From positions 1,448,624 to 1,512,623 of the forward strand of contig NZ_JAENHL010000008.1 in assembly GCF_016595235.1 (NCBI RefSeq): a stretch of DNA of 64,000 nt. Reading direction: 5' to 3'. The notes beneath the pieces are model-generated. The model was not told the DNA's origin. It ran no database searches and worked only from the letters and a program-made list of their open reading frames with translations. A program made the position numbers and the translations under genes. The stretch is from Taklimakanibacter albus (GTDB lineage Bacteria; Pseudomonadota; Alphaproteobacteria; Rhizobiales; Aestuariivirgaceae). Positions 27,460 to 36,140 of this stretch are shown piece by piece (positions within the stretch are counted from its first letter, which is position 1; every line of letters begins with the position of its first letter).

Positions 27460-28338
27460 ATGAAGATCGACGTTCTGGTCGATGTGAAGACGACGCTCGG
27501 CGAAGGCCCCTTGTGGGATGTCGAGCAGCAGCGGCTCTATTGGATCGACGCACCGGGCATGCGGGTCTTCCGGGCGACGGCGCAAGGCACCGAGATCCGC
27601 GCCTGGGATGTGCCGTCGCGTGTCGGCTCGATCGCCATCCGCAAGGACGGCAAGGGGGCGATCTGCTCCCTGGCGAAAGGTTTCCATGCGCTCGACTTTG
27701 CGACGGGCGACTGTCCGCTCATCGCCGAGATCGAGCCGGACCGCCCGGCCAACTGGATCAATGACGGCAAGGTGGATCGCGCCGGCAGATTTTTCGCGGG
27801 CACGATGGACAGCCAGGAATCAGGCCCCAATGGCGCGCTCTATCGTCTCGATCCGGATTTCAAGGTCACGAAGGTCGATACGGGGATCATCGTGTCGAAC
27901 GGCCCGTGCTGGAGCCCGGATGACCGCATCTTCTATTTCGCCGATTCCTGGTCGGGCGAGATCTGGGCCTATGACTATGATAAGAAAACCGGCAAGGTCT
28001 CGAACCGGCGCACCTTCACCAAGCTCGACACATCGACCGGCGGCGCCGCCGACGGGTCGACCGTCGATGCCGAAGGCTGCTTGTGGAACGCGCAGGTCTA
28101 TAACGGCAAGCTGATCCGTTACACGCCTGACGGCAAGGTCGAACGTGTCATCGACATGCCGGTGAAAAAGGTGACGAGCGTGATGTTCGGCGGCCCGAAG
28201 CTCGACACTCTTTATGTGACATCGATGGCCAAGCCGCCTCTGCCGCGGTTCCCCGGCGACGGCGTGCTGCGTGGCAGCCTCTTCGCCATCACCGGCCTCG
28301 GCATCAAGGGAATTCCGGAGTCGCGATTTGGCGGATGA
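27460..28338 (+). CDS. SMP-30/gluconolactonase family protein 2
   Basis: The 292-residue paralogue of the preceding gene repeats the blade motifs in the same order: GEGPLWDVEQQRLYWID, INDGKVDRAGRFFAGTMD, VSNGPCWSPDDRIFYFAD and AADGSTVDAEGCLW. The metal ligands are retained. CAGGAGG precedes the ATG at 27460. It is the last gene of the importer-catabolic operon. A palindromic repeat (28349-28448) lies between it and the convergent LysR gene and may serve as terminator. Confidence 0.92.
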   Translation: MKIDVLVDVKTTLGEGPLWDVEQQRLYWIDAPGMRVFRATAQGTEIRAWDVPSRVGSIAIRKDGKGAICSLAKGFHALDFATGDCPLIAEIEPDRPANWINDGKVDRAGRFFAGTMDSQESGPNGALYRLDPDFKVTKVDTGIIVSNGPCWSPDDRIFYFADSWSGEIWAYDYDKKTGKVSNRRTFTKLDTSTGGAADGSTVDAEGCLWNAQVYNGKLIRYTPDGKVERVIDMPVKKVTSVMFGGPKLDTLYVTSMAKPPLPRFPGDGVLRGSLFAITGLGIKGIPESRFGG

Positions 28339-28348
28339 ATCAGCATTC

Positions 28349-28448
28349 GTCACCCCGACGAAAGTCGGGGCCCATTGAATAGATGCAAGCTCGGCAGAGC
28401 TGCAATTGCGGAAAGACTTCAATGGATCCCGGCTTTCGCCGGGATGAC
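28349..28448. repeat. Palindromic repeat (family B), GTCATCCCGGC type
   Basis: GTCACCCCGACGAAAGTCGG with CCATTGAA at one end, and TTCAATGG with a GGCTTTCGCCGGGATGAC end at the other, form long inverted arms. It matches a dispersed repeat style common in rhizobial relatives. It fills the convergent gap between the SMP-30 and LysR genes. Confidence 0.8.
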
Positions 28449-28467
28449 GGCTGGGGGATGTGAACCT

Positions 28468-29343
28468 CTATTCCTCACCAAGAATCCAATCCCGAAAGGC
28501 TTGAATCTTCGCCCGGCCCTGCGCGAGCTCAGGATAGACAAGATAATAGGCGAAGACCTCGATCTCCTTCGGTTCGGCGAGACGTACGAGCCGGCCTTCC
28601 TTCACATCCGTCTCGACCATGGCATCCGGCAGCAGGCCGGCGCCCTGGCCGGCGATGATGGCGCTGAGCAGCAGACCCGGATCATCGAAGGAAGGACCGC
28701 GCGTCGGTCCTGACTCGGTGAGGCCCTGTGCCTCGAACCACAGGGCCCAACCCTTGCGATCAGCATCCTGCACCAGCGGCCAGTCGAGAAGCTCGGCAGG
28801 ATTCGCAGGTTTCCCCAAACGCGTGACGAGATCAGGGGCGGCAACCGGAATCATCGCCACCGCGAGGACATGATCGCTCTTGAGTCCCGGATAACGGCCG
28901 AGACCATGGCGGATGGCGACGTCGACGCCGTCGCGGGTGAAATCGGCAAGGCCGTTGCCGGTGAGAATCCGGAGATCGATGTCGGGATGTGCCGCACGAA
29001 ACGAGCCGAGCCGCGGCACCAGCCAGGCGGAGGCGAAGAACGGCGTCGTGCTGACCGTCAGCACACCCGTTTCCTCCTCCGCGGCGACGCGGCGGGACGC
29101 TTCCGCGATCTGCCGGAAGGCGTTGCGGACCGGCGGCAGGTAGTTGCGTCCCGCTTCAGTGAGAACGATGCCGCGATTGACCCGGTCGAAAAGCTGGCGC
29201 CCCAGATGCAATTCCAGCGTCTTGAGCATCTGGCTGACGGCGCCCGGCGTCACCGACAACTCCTCGGCCGCCGCCTTGACCGAAAGATGCCGGGCAGCCG
29301 CTTCGAAGGCCTTGAGCGCGTTCAGAGGCGGCAATCTATTCAT
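28468..29343 (-). CDS. LysR-family regulator (GcvA-like)
   Basis: The 291-residue regulator has the N-terminal helix-turn-helix MNRLPPLNALKAFEAAARH, continuing SVTPGAVSQMLKTLE, typical of GcvA-like LysR proteins, and a periplasmic-binding-type effector domain (TVSTTPFFASAWLVPRLGSF). It is divergent from the amidase-MFS operon, which it probably controls. A T-N11-A palindrome lies directly against its start codon. Confidence 0.9.
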   Translation of the reverse strand: MNRLPPLNALKAFEAAARHLSVKAAAEELSVTPGAVSQMLKTLELHLGRQLFDRVNRGIVLTEAGRNYLPPVRNAFRQIAEASRRVAAEEETGVLTVSTTPFFASAWLVPRLGSFRAAHPDIDLRILTGNGLADFTRDGVDVAIRHGLGRYPGLKSDHVLAVAMIPVAAPDLVTRLGKPANPAELLDWPLVQDADRKGWALWFEAQGLTESGPTRGPSFDDPGLLLSAIIAGQGAGLLPDAMVETDVKEGRLVRLAEPKEIEVFAYYLVYPELAQGRAKIQAFRDWILGEE

Positions 29344-29356
29344 TTAGAAATTCTAA
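29344..29356 (-). promoter_or_regulatory. LysR-box palindrome
   Basis: TTAGAA-A-TTCTAA is a perfect 13-bp palindrome with the T-N11-A form, immediately upstream of the LysR start codon in the divergent region. It is probably an autoregulatory or activation site. Confidence 0.5.
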
Positions 29357-29455
29357 TTCAAAAAGAAGAGAAATCATGGTTTGAAATGGCCATTACTGAG
29401 AGAATATAACGATAACACAGTATCTATATGACTCAAGTATTCTAAAGGAAATACC

Positions 29456-30841
29456 GTGCATTATCTGGACATGACCGAGCTCGGCCGGCATATCGCGCGG
29501 CGCGAAATTTCGTCGCTTGAGGCGACGCAGGCCCTGCTCGCCCGCATCGCGAAACTGGAGCCCGAGCTCCATGCCTTCGCGCTGGTGACGGCAGATAGGG
29601 CGCTCGACCAGGCCCGGGCCGCCGATGCCGAGATTGCGCGCGGCATCCATCGTGGCCCCCTGCAGGGTGTTCCGATCGCGGTGAAGGATCTGTGCTGGAT
29701 CGCCGGTGCGCCGACCGGCGCCGGCATGGCGCCCGGCCTGCGCCGGATCGCGACCGAAGATGCGACGCTGGTGCGCCGCCTCAAACAGGCGGGCGCCGTT
29801 CTCATCGGCAAGACCGAGCTCAGCGAGGGCGCCTATTCCGACCATCATGCGGCGATCACGCCGCCATCCAATCCGTGGAACGCCGATTACTGGACCGGCA
29901 TCTCCTCCTCGGGCTCCGGCGTCGCGACCGCCGCCGGCCTCTGTTACGGCGCGATCGCGTCGGACACCGGCGGCTCGATCCGCTGGCCCGCCGCCGCCAA
30001 TGGCGTCACCGGACTGAAACCCAGCTGGGGCCGGGTCAGCCGTCACGGCGTCGCCGAGCTCGCCGCCTCGCTCGATCATATCGGCACCATGGCGCGCAGC
30101 GCCAAGGATGCCGGCCTCCTGCTCGGCGTGATCGCCGGCAGCGATGATCGTGATCCGACGGCCTTACAGGACCCGGTGCCCGATTATCTCAGCCTCGCCG
30201 ATGATGGCGTGAAAGGCTTGCGCATCGGTATCGATGCCGACTGGAACACGGCTGATGTGAATGATGAAACGGCGAGCATGATCGCCAACGCGATCGCAAC
30301 CTTCACCGCGCTCGGGGCCGAATTCGTCGCCATCCGCATGCCCGACGTCACCCAGGCGATCGCCGACTGGACACCCAATTGCGCCATCGAAGCCGCCGTC
30401 GCGCATGAAGCGACCTATGCGAAACACAAGGATCAGTATGGCGCGATCCTCAGCGCCGTCATCGAGACGGGGCGGGCGCTGTCTGCTACGGACTATCAGA
30501 AGATCCTGCTCCGGCGCGCCGAGTTCCGCGGCCGCGTGAATGCCCTCCTCACAACCATCGACGTGATGCTCACCCCTGTTCAACCTTTTGCGCCTTTGAC
30601 CCTCGCCGATATCCAGTCGCTCGGCGCGCAGCCGGCGCTTATTGCAAAATTGCAGCGTTACACCTGCCCCTTCGACATGACCGGTCATCCGACAATCACG
30701 CTGCCCGGCGGCTTCACCGCGCAAGGCCTGCCGATGGGCTTCCAGCTCGTCGCACCGCATCTGGGTGAAGCCAGGCTGGTGCGCGCCGGCGCCGCCTTCC
30801 AGTCGGTCACGTCCTGGCATCAACAGCATCCACTCGCCTGA
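29456..30841 (+). CDS. Amidase signature family hydrolase
   Basis: The 461-residue enzyme has the Ser-cisSer-Lys triad: Lys in VPIAVKDL, the cis Ser in GISSSGSGVATAAG, and the nucleophile Ser in DTGGSIRWPAAANG. It would hydrolyse an amide or carbamoyl bond in the cytoplasm. The substrate cannot be assigned. The start is GTG at 29456, 5 nt after AAAGGAA. It is followed by an MFS importer one base after its stop and faces a LysR regulator, so all three probably serve one amide compound. Confidence 0.88.
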   Translation: MHYLDMTELGRHIARREISSLEATQALLARIAKLEPELHAFALVTADRALDQARAADAEIARGIHRGPLQGVPIAVKDLCWIAGAPTGAGMAPGLRRIATEDATLVRRLKQAGAVLIGKTELSEGAYSDHHAAITPPSNPWNADYWTGISSSGSGVATAAGLCYGAIASDTGGSIRWPAAANGVTGLKPSWGRVSRHGVAELAASLDHIGTMARSAKDAGLLLGVIAGSDDRDPTALQDPVPDYLSLADDGVKGLRIGIDADWNTADVNDETASMIANAIATFTALGAEFVAIRMPDVTQAIADWTPNCAIEAAVAHEATYAKHKDQYGAILSAVIETGRALSATDYQKILLRRAEFRGRVNALLTTIDVMLTPVQPFAPLTLADIQSLGAQPALIAKLQRYTCPFDMTGHPTITLPGGFTAQGLPMGFQLVAPHLGEARLVRAGAAFQSVTSWHQQHPLA

Positions 30842-30842
30842 C

Positions 30843-32084
30843 ATGACCCCGACCTCCGCTCCCACACGCTTCTTCTATGGCTGGGCCATTGTCGGCGCCG
30901 CTTTCGCCGTGACGCTTCTGGGCTTCGGCAGCGCCTATACATTCAGCGCCTTCCTCACGCCGCTCGAACAGGAATTCGGCGCCTCGCGCGGCGAGGTATC
31001 GCTCGTCTTCTCGCTGGCAGGCTTCCTCTATTTCGCGCTCGGCATCATCAGCGGGCCGCTCGCCGATCGTTACGGCGCGCGCACCATGGCGGTGCTCGGC
31101 ATGCTGCTGGTCGGCGCAGGGCTGGTCTTCGCCGGCCTGGCGCGCACCATCATGGAAGTCTATGTCGCCTATGGGCTCGGTGTCGGCATCGGCGTCGGCT
31201 GCGCCTATGTGCCGGCGGTCGGCGCGGTGCAACGTTGGTTCGTGCGCCGGCGCGGCTTCGCCTCGGGTCTCGCGGTGAGCGGCATCGGGCTTGGCACGCT
31301 GGTGATGCCGCCGCTCGCCGCCTGGCTCATCGACCTCATCGGCTGGCGCCACGCCTATATCACGCTCGGCCTCGCAGCCGCCTTGCTCGGCATCGCCATG
31401 TCATGGCTGCTGGTCAATGATCCGCGCGACAAGGGCCTGGGCCCTGATGGCGATCCGCTCACCGCCGCAGCGGCTTCCAGCGCGCGTTCCGGCAGCACAG
31501 TCGGCGAAGCGGTGCGGAGCCGGCAATTCATCGGGCTTTATGCCGCGAGCCTCGCTTGCGCCTTCGGCGTCTTCGTGCCGTTCGTTCATCTCGTCCCCTA
31601 TGCGCTCGATCTCGGCATCGCGCCGACCTCGGCGGTGCTGCTGCTCGGCATGATCGGCGTCGGCAGCACCGCCGGGCGATTTTTCCTGGGCGGCCTTGCC
31701 GACCGGATGGGCCGCCATGCCTCGCTCGTCGCCATGCATGCGGGCATCGCTCTGTCGCTCATCATCTGGGCGCTGGCGGGAAGCTTCTGGACGCTGGCGC
31801 TGTTCGCCTTCCTGTTCGGCGTCTTCTATGGCGGCTGGGTGGCGATCATCCCTTCCGTCGCCACCGATTATTTCGGCGGGCGCCATATCGGCGGCATTCT
31901 CGGCGTGCTTTATACCAGCGTCGCCTTCGGCACGCTGATCGGACCCAGCGCCGCCGGCTTCGCCTTCGACATCAGCCACAGCTACCGGGTGCCGATCCTT
32001 GCCAGCATCGCGGTCAGCTTCGTCGCCGCCGCTTTGGCATTCTGGGTAGCCAAGCCTGCCAGGCCGCAGAGTCAGGCCAGTTGA
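30843..32084 (+). CDS. MFS transporter (monocarboxylate-type)
   Basis: The 413-residue protein has about 12 hydrophobic helices, the loop-2/3 motif GPLADRYGARTMAV near residue 66, and GLADRMGRHASLV in the second half. The N-terminal FFYGWAIVGAAFAVTLLGFG pattern is typical of oxalate/monocarboxylate-like MFS proteins. It starts 2 nt after the amidase stop and likely imports its substrate or exports its product. Its last 13 bp overlap the end of the convergent VOC gene. Confidence 0.9.
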   Translation: MTPTSAPTRFFYGWAIVGAAFAVTLLGFGSAYTFSAFLTPLEQEFGASRGEVSLVFSLAGFLYFALGIISGPLADRYGARTMAVLGMLLVGAGLVFAGLARTIMEVYVAYGLGVGIGVGCAYVPAVGAVQRWFVRRRGFASGLAVSGIGLGTLVMPPLAAWLIDLIGWRHAYITLGLAAALLGIAMSWLLVNDPRDKGLGPDGDPLTAAAASSARSGSTVGEAVRSRQFIGLYAASLACAFGVFVPFVHLVPYALDLGIAPTSAVLLLGMIGVGSTAGRFFLGGLADRMGRHASLVAMHAGIALSLIIWALAGSFWTLALFAFLFGVFYGGWVAIIPSVATDYFGGRHIGGILGVLYTSVAFGTLIGPSAAGFAFDISHSYRVPILASIAVSFVAAALAFWVAKPARPQSQAS

Positions 32085-32524
32085 ACCAACTCGATGGTGA
32101 AGCCGTCGGGATCGCGCAGATAGCAGGCAAGGACTTTGCCCGCCACGCCATCGAAGGTGACCGGCCCGGAGACGATGGTGACTCCCGCCGCCTGCAGCCG
32201 CTTATGGTCGGCATGGATGTCGGTGGTCTCGAGCGCCAGATGCGCCGATCCCGTGTCACAGGTGCGGATGTCGAGCTTCCGGCCCTTGGGATGCCGATAT
32301 TCGATCAGCTCCAGATGATGACCTGAGGTGCCGACAGGAGCGCCGGGAATACGCAAAAAAGCCATGCGCAGATCGGTCTTCGGGAAACCGACAACGGTTT
32401 CGATCGCGGTCCCCTGCCGCTCGCGCCTGCCGATGAGCTCGAAGCCCAGCAGATCGCGATAGAAGGCGACGGAGCGTTCGAGATCCTCGACCGTCCAGGA
32501 GGTGTGAAAGACACTTTTGATCAT
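32072..32524 (-). CDS. VOC-family (glyoxalase/dioxygenase superfamily) protein 1
   Basis: The 150-residue protein has two beta-alpha-beta-beta-beta repeats and the four metal-ligand positions: His in FHTSWTV, Glu in HHLELIEY, His in SAHLALE and Glu in TIELVQL. The fold serves isomerases, lyases and dioxygenases; the reaction is unknown. It is a paralogue of the VOC protein at 39525, which has equal length and the same N-terminal FHTxWTV and C-terminal CYLRDPD. It lies 11 bp after an SDR gene on the same strand. Confidence 0.85.
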   Translation of the reverse strand: MIKSVFHTSWTVEDLERSVAFYRDLLGFELIGRRERQGTAIETVVGFPKTDLRMAFLRIPGAPVGTSGHHLELIEYRHPKGRKLDIRTCDTGSAHLALETTDIHADHKRLQAAGVTIVSGPVTFDGVAGKVLACYLRDPDGFTIELVQLA

Positions 32525-32535
32525 TGCTTACTCCC

Positions 32536-33279
32536 TCAGATCACCAGATAGCCGCCATCGACCGGCAGCGTCACGCCATTGACGAAACTCGCGGCCGGAG
32601 AAACCAGGAAAACGACCGGTCCGCCGATCTCCTCAGGCCGGCCGAAGCGCTTCATCGGGCAATGCCAATTGAGCCAGTCCACATAGACGGGATCGCTGGG
32701 TCCGCCCATCGCCGTATCGACATAACCCGGCGCTACGGCATTGACGCGAATGCCATGCGGGGCGAGGTCGCGGCACATTTTCTGGGTCAGGGCGCGCACG
32801 CCGCCCTTGGACGCGACATAGGCGGCATCGGCGAAGCCGCTGGTGAAAGCCACGACGGACGAGATATTGACGATCGATCCCCGGGTCTCTTTCAGCGCCG
32901 GCAGAAGGGCGCGGGAGACATTGAACACGCCGGTCAGATTGACGGCAATCGTGTCGTCCCACACTTTCGGCGCCTGATCGTCATCGAGCGGCATGTTGAT
33001 GCCGATGCCGGCATTGTTCACCAGGATCGCGATCGGCCCCATACCGGCGCCGATCCGCGCGGCGAAGGCGTCGACGGCGTCACGGCGCGTGACATCGAGC
33101 TCATCGCCCAGGCAGTCGAGGCCTTGTTCCGAAAGCTCGGCGGCTGCCTGTCTTGCCTTTCCGGCGCTGATATCGGCCATGATCACCCTGGCCCCCGCCG
33201 CCGCCAAAGCGCGGGAAATAGCCTTGCCAATGCCCTGCGCGGCGCCCGTCACCAGCGCCAGCTGTCCCTTCAGCACCAT
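32536..33279 (-). CDS. SDR-family oxidoreductase
   Basis: The 247-residue classical SDR has TGAAQGIG near residue 12, VNNAG, the Ser in NISSVVAF, Tyr-Lys in AYVASK and a C-terminal NGVTLPVDGGYLVI. AGGAGG precedes the ATG at 33279; the longer frame upstream would overlap the ATPase gene. It is in line with the polyamine-type importer and pairs with a VOC gene, mirroring the pair at 39525-40733. Confidence 0.88.
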   Translation of the reverse strand: MVLKGQLALVTGAAQGIGKAISRALAAAGARVIMADISAGKARQAAAELSEQGLDCLGDELDVTRRDAVDAFAARIGAGMGPIAILVNNAGIGINMPLDDDQAPKVWDDTIAVNLTGVFNVSRALLPALKETRGSIVNISSVVAFTSGFADAAYVASKGGVRALTQKMCRDLAPHGIRVNAVAPGYVDTAMGGPSDPVYVDWLNWHCPMKRFGRPEEIGGPVVFLVSPAASFVNGVTLPVDGGYLVI

Positions 33280-33298
33280 ACTCGCCTCCTCGGAAATC

Positions 33299-34399
33299 TC
33301 ATTCATCGGCAAGCAGCACCGCATCGCCGGGCGCGAAGGCCAGGGTCACGCTCTGATCGACGCGCATCACCGACGTCGCGGCGGCGCGATGCTCCTTGAA
33401 CTTGATCAGCGCGCCATCGGCAAGACGGGCCGAATATTTGATCACATCGCCGAAGAAGAGGATTTCGGCAATGGTGGCGTCGAAGGCGATGCTGCCAGGT
33501 CCCCGCGCCTCGCCGGCCTTCAGACGCGCGATCTTCTCCGGCCTGATCGACAGGGCCTGAGGCGCCGGGCCCGCGGCCGCGGGAGACGCGAAAGGCTGCT
33601 TCAATTCCTCGATCACCCAATGCCCGGCCTTGCCGTTGGGCTGGAGCCTCAGGATGTTATTCTCGCCGATGAATTCGGCGGAGAAGCGGTTGGCCGGCCG
33701 GTCATAGATCTCTTCCGGGCCACCGATCTGCACAATCCGCCCGTTGTTCATGACCACGATGCGGTCGGACAGGGTCAGCGCCTCGCCCTGGTCATGGGTG
33801 ACATAGATCATGGTGCAACCGATCTCGTCGCGATAGCGTTTGATCTCGAGCTGCATATGCTCGCGCAGCTTGAGGTCGAGCGCCCCCAGCGGCTCATCCA
33901 TAAGGAGGACGCGCGGCGCGAAGACGATGGCGCGGGCGAAAGCGACACGCTGGCGCTGGCCGCCGGAAATCTGTGTCGGCATGCGCGCGGCATAATCGGC
34001 GAGATGAACGAGCTCCAGCGCCTTTTCCACCTTCTCCTTGATCAGCTGCGCCGACGCGCGGCGCATCTTGAGCGGGAAAGCGACATTGTCGAACACATTC
34101 ATATGGGGAAAGAGCGAATAGTTCTGGAAGACCATGCCGACATTGCGTCGCTCCGGCGGCAGGCTGGCGATGGACTTGCCGTCGATCAGAATGTCGCCGC
34201 TGGTCGGCTGCAGGAAACCTGCGATCATATTGAGCGCCGTCGTCTTGCCAGAGCCCGAAGGGCCTAGCAAGGTGAGGAATTCTCCGGCCGCGATCGCGAG
34301 CGAGAAATCCTTCAGCACGTCGAGCTTGCCGAAGCTGCGGCCCACCGCCTGGAAATCGACGGTGGCGCCGGTCTGGATGTCTGCTTTTCTCATACTCAT
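33299..34399 (-). CDS. Polyamine-type ABC transporter ATP-binding protein (PotA-like)
   Basis: The 366-residue ATPase has Walker [14 protein letters not shown], signature ISGGQRQRVAFARAI, Walker B VLLMDEPLGALD and the H-loop YVTHDQGEALTLSD. A C-terminal TOBE_2-like domain (LSIRPEKIA) follows. The start at 34399 (MSMRKADIQ) follows GGAAAAA; an ATG at 34408 is possible. The order is binding protein, two permeases, ATPase, then SDR and VOC genes, all on the minus strand. Confidence 0.93.
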   Translation of the reverse strand: MSMRKADIQTGATVDFQAVGRSFGKLDVLKDFSLAIAAGEFLTLLGPSGSGKTTALNMIAGFLQPTSGDILIDGKSIASLPPERRNVGMVFQNYSLFPHMNVFDNVAFPLKMRRASAQLIKEKVEKALELVHLADYAARMPTQISGGQRQRVAFARAIVFAPRVLLMDEPLGALDLKLREHMQLEIKRYRDEIGCTMIYVTHDQGEALTLSDRIVVMNNGRIVQIGGPEEIYDRPANRFSAEFIGENNILRLQPNGKAGHWVIEELKQPFASPAAAGPAPQALSIRPEKIARLKAGEARGPGSIAFDATIAEILFFGDVIKYSARLADGALIKFKEHRAAATSVMRVDQSVTLAFAPGDAVLLADE

Positions 34400-34413
34400 T
34401 TTTTCCATCGTGA

Positions 34414-35232
34414 TCAATTGGCGGCGCGCGCCATCGCCCAACGCCGCAGGAGCTCGCCCGCGGTGATGCCGATGAGGGTGATGGCGATGAGAATGGCGGC
34501 GACCGCCGCTATGGTGGGATCGATCTCGAGCCTGAGATCGCTCCATATGCGCTTCGGCAGCGTGTCCCAGCGCCCGGTGATGAACAACGCGATGACCAGC
34601 TCGTCGAAGGAGACGAAGAAGGAGAAGATCGCCGAGGCGAGCGCCGCCGGTGCCAGATAGGGAAGCGTGATATGGAGGAAGACCCGCAAAGGCGTCGCGC
34701 CGAGAATGCGGCCGGCACGCTCCAGTGTCGTGTCGAACTGCTCGAGCGCCGCCGAGACGATGAGCACTGGGAATGGCAGGGCCAGCACGACATGCGCCAG
34801 TATCAGGCCGGCGACGCTGCCCGTCATCTTCAGCTGATTGAACAGGATGAACAGCGCCAGAGCGAAGATGATGATCGGGATGACCATGGGCGCGATGATG
34901 AAGCCGTAGAGCAGGCTCTTGCCACGGAAGCGGGTGCGGGAGAGACCAAGCGCGGTCACAGTTCCAATCACCGTCGCCAGCGCCGACACGACGCAGGCGA
35001 TCCAGAAGCTGGTGAAGGTCGCGGCGATGAAGCCCGGGTCGGAGAAATAGCTCCGATACCAGCGCAGCGACAGGGAAGTGGGCGGGAACTGCAGCCACTG
35101 ATCCTCGCCGAAGGATACCGGGATGACGATGAGGAGCGGCAGCAGCAGATAGATGAGGAGCAGTATGAAATAGGCTGTGAAGGCCATGGACCAGCCCTTG
35201 CCGGCCCAGCCCGGGTCGTCAGACGGATGCAT
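34414..35232 (-). CDS. Polyamine-type ABC permease (PotC-like)
   Basis: The 272-residue inner-membrane protein has six helices and an EAA-like loop (LERAGRILGATPLRVFLHIT). It overlaps the preceding permease gene by 14 bp. A start at 35187 (MAFTAYF) is a possible alternative. Together with the PotB-like protein it forms the channel for the ligand bound by the protein encoded at 36141. Confidence 0.92.
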   Translation of the reverse strand: MHPSDDPGWAGKGWSMAFTAYFILLLIYLLLPLLIVIPVSFGEDQWLQFPPTSLSLRWYRSYFSDPGFIAATFTSFWIACVVSALATVIGTVTALGLSRTRFRGKSLLYGFIIAPMVIPIIIFALALFILFNQLKMTGSVAGLILAHVVLALPFPVLIVSAALEQFDTTLERAGRILGATPLRVFLHITLPYLAPAALASAIFSFFVSFDELVIALFITGRWDTLPKRIWSDLRLEIDPTIAAVAAILIAITLIGITAGELLRRWAMARAAN

Positions 35233-36073
35233 GGGAGAACCTCCAGCGCATGACGGCCCGGAACAGCATCACGACGGCGATGGTGGCGGCGAGCAGGAGA
35301 AGGCCGAGGGCCGAGGCAAAGCCCAGATTTACGGCCTGATTGATCTGCGTCTCGATGAGATTGCCGAGCATGATATCCTGGCGGCTGCCGACCAAAGCCG
35401 GCGTCACGAAGAACCCCATGGCCAGGATGAAGATAATGACCGCGCCGGTCGAAACACCGGCAAGGCTCAAGGGGAAATAGACGGTGGCGAACGCGCGCCA
35501 GGCCGAGGCGCCGAGAACGCGCGCCGCGCGCACCAGGCCTTGGTCGATCTTGATCATCACGCCGTAGCAGGTGAGGATCATGATCGGCAGAAGGATCTGC
35601 ACCATCGCGAGATAGACGGTGCCCGTGGTGTAGAGCATCTGCAGTGGCTCCGCGATGAGGCCAAGCTGGATCAGGCCCAAGTTGATGACACCATTCTTGC
35701 CGAGCACGACGATCCAGGAATAGGAGCGGATCAAGAGGCTCGTCCACATCGGCAGCAGGATGAGAAGGAAGAGATAGGTCCTGAGCCGCGGCGGGCAATG
35801 CGCGAGATAATAAGCGGCTGGATAACCCAGGAGGAAGCACAGCGCGGTCACGATCAGCGACACCTCGACGGTGCGGGCGAGGACGGTGAGATAGATCGGG
35901 CGATCCAGGATGCGCAGATAGTGCGCCAGTGTAAATCCAGGATCGAGAATGCTGGTGATCAGCACCTTGAGCAGCGGATAGCCGAACAGGCCGATCAGCA
36001 GCAATATGGCCGGCACGAGGAGCCAGAATGCGCTGCCTTCCGATCTGGCCTGTTTTTGCTCATTCATCATCAT
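35219..36073 (-). CDS. Polyamine-type ABC permease (PotB-like)
   Basis: The 284-residue permease starts with three Met codons followed by NEQKQARSEG and has six helices. The loop VRAARVLGASAWRAFATVYF is its EAA motif. The LPMWTSLLIRSYSWIVVLG segment is typical of PotB/PotH relatives. AAGGAA lies just before the first ATG. A GC-rich hairpin separates it from the binding-protein gene. Confidence 0.92.
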   Translation of the reverse strand: MMMNEQKQARSEGSAFWLLVPAILLLIGLFGYPLLKVLITSILDPGFTLAHYLRILDRPIYLTVLARTVEVSLIVTALCFLLGYPAAYYLAHCPPRLRTYLFLLILLPMWTSLLIRSYSWIVVLGKNGVINLGLIQLGLIAEPLQMLYTTGTVYLAMVQILLPIMILTCYGVMIKIDQGLVRAARVLGASAWRAFATVYFPLSLAGVSTGAVIIFILAMGFFVTPALVGSRQDIMLGNLIETQINQAVNLGFASALGLLLLAATIAVVMLFRAVMRWRFSHASV

Positions 36074-36094
36074 CGGCTTTTCCTTGACGAGAAA

Positions 36095-36117
36095 CGCGGC
36101 CGCGCCTGGCGGCCGCG
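36095..36117 (-). other. Intercistronic hairpin after the binding-protein gene
   Basis: CGCGGCCGC and GCGGCCGCG flank a 5-nt loop between the binding-protein stop and the permease start. There is no T-run. Confidence 0.65.
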
Positions 36118-36140
36118 CTCAGAGACGGCGATCGTGAGTT

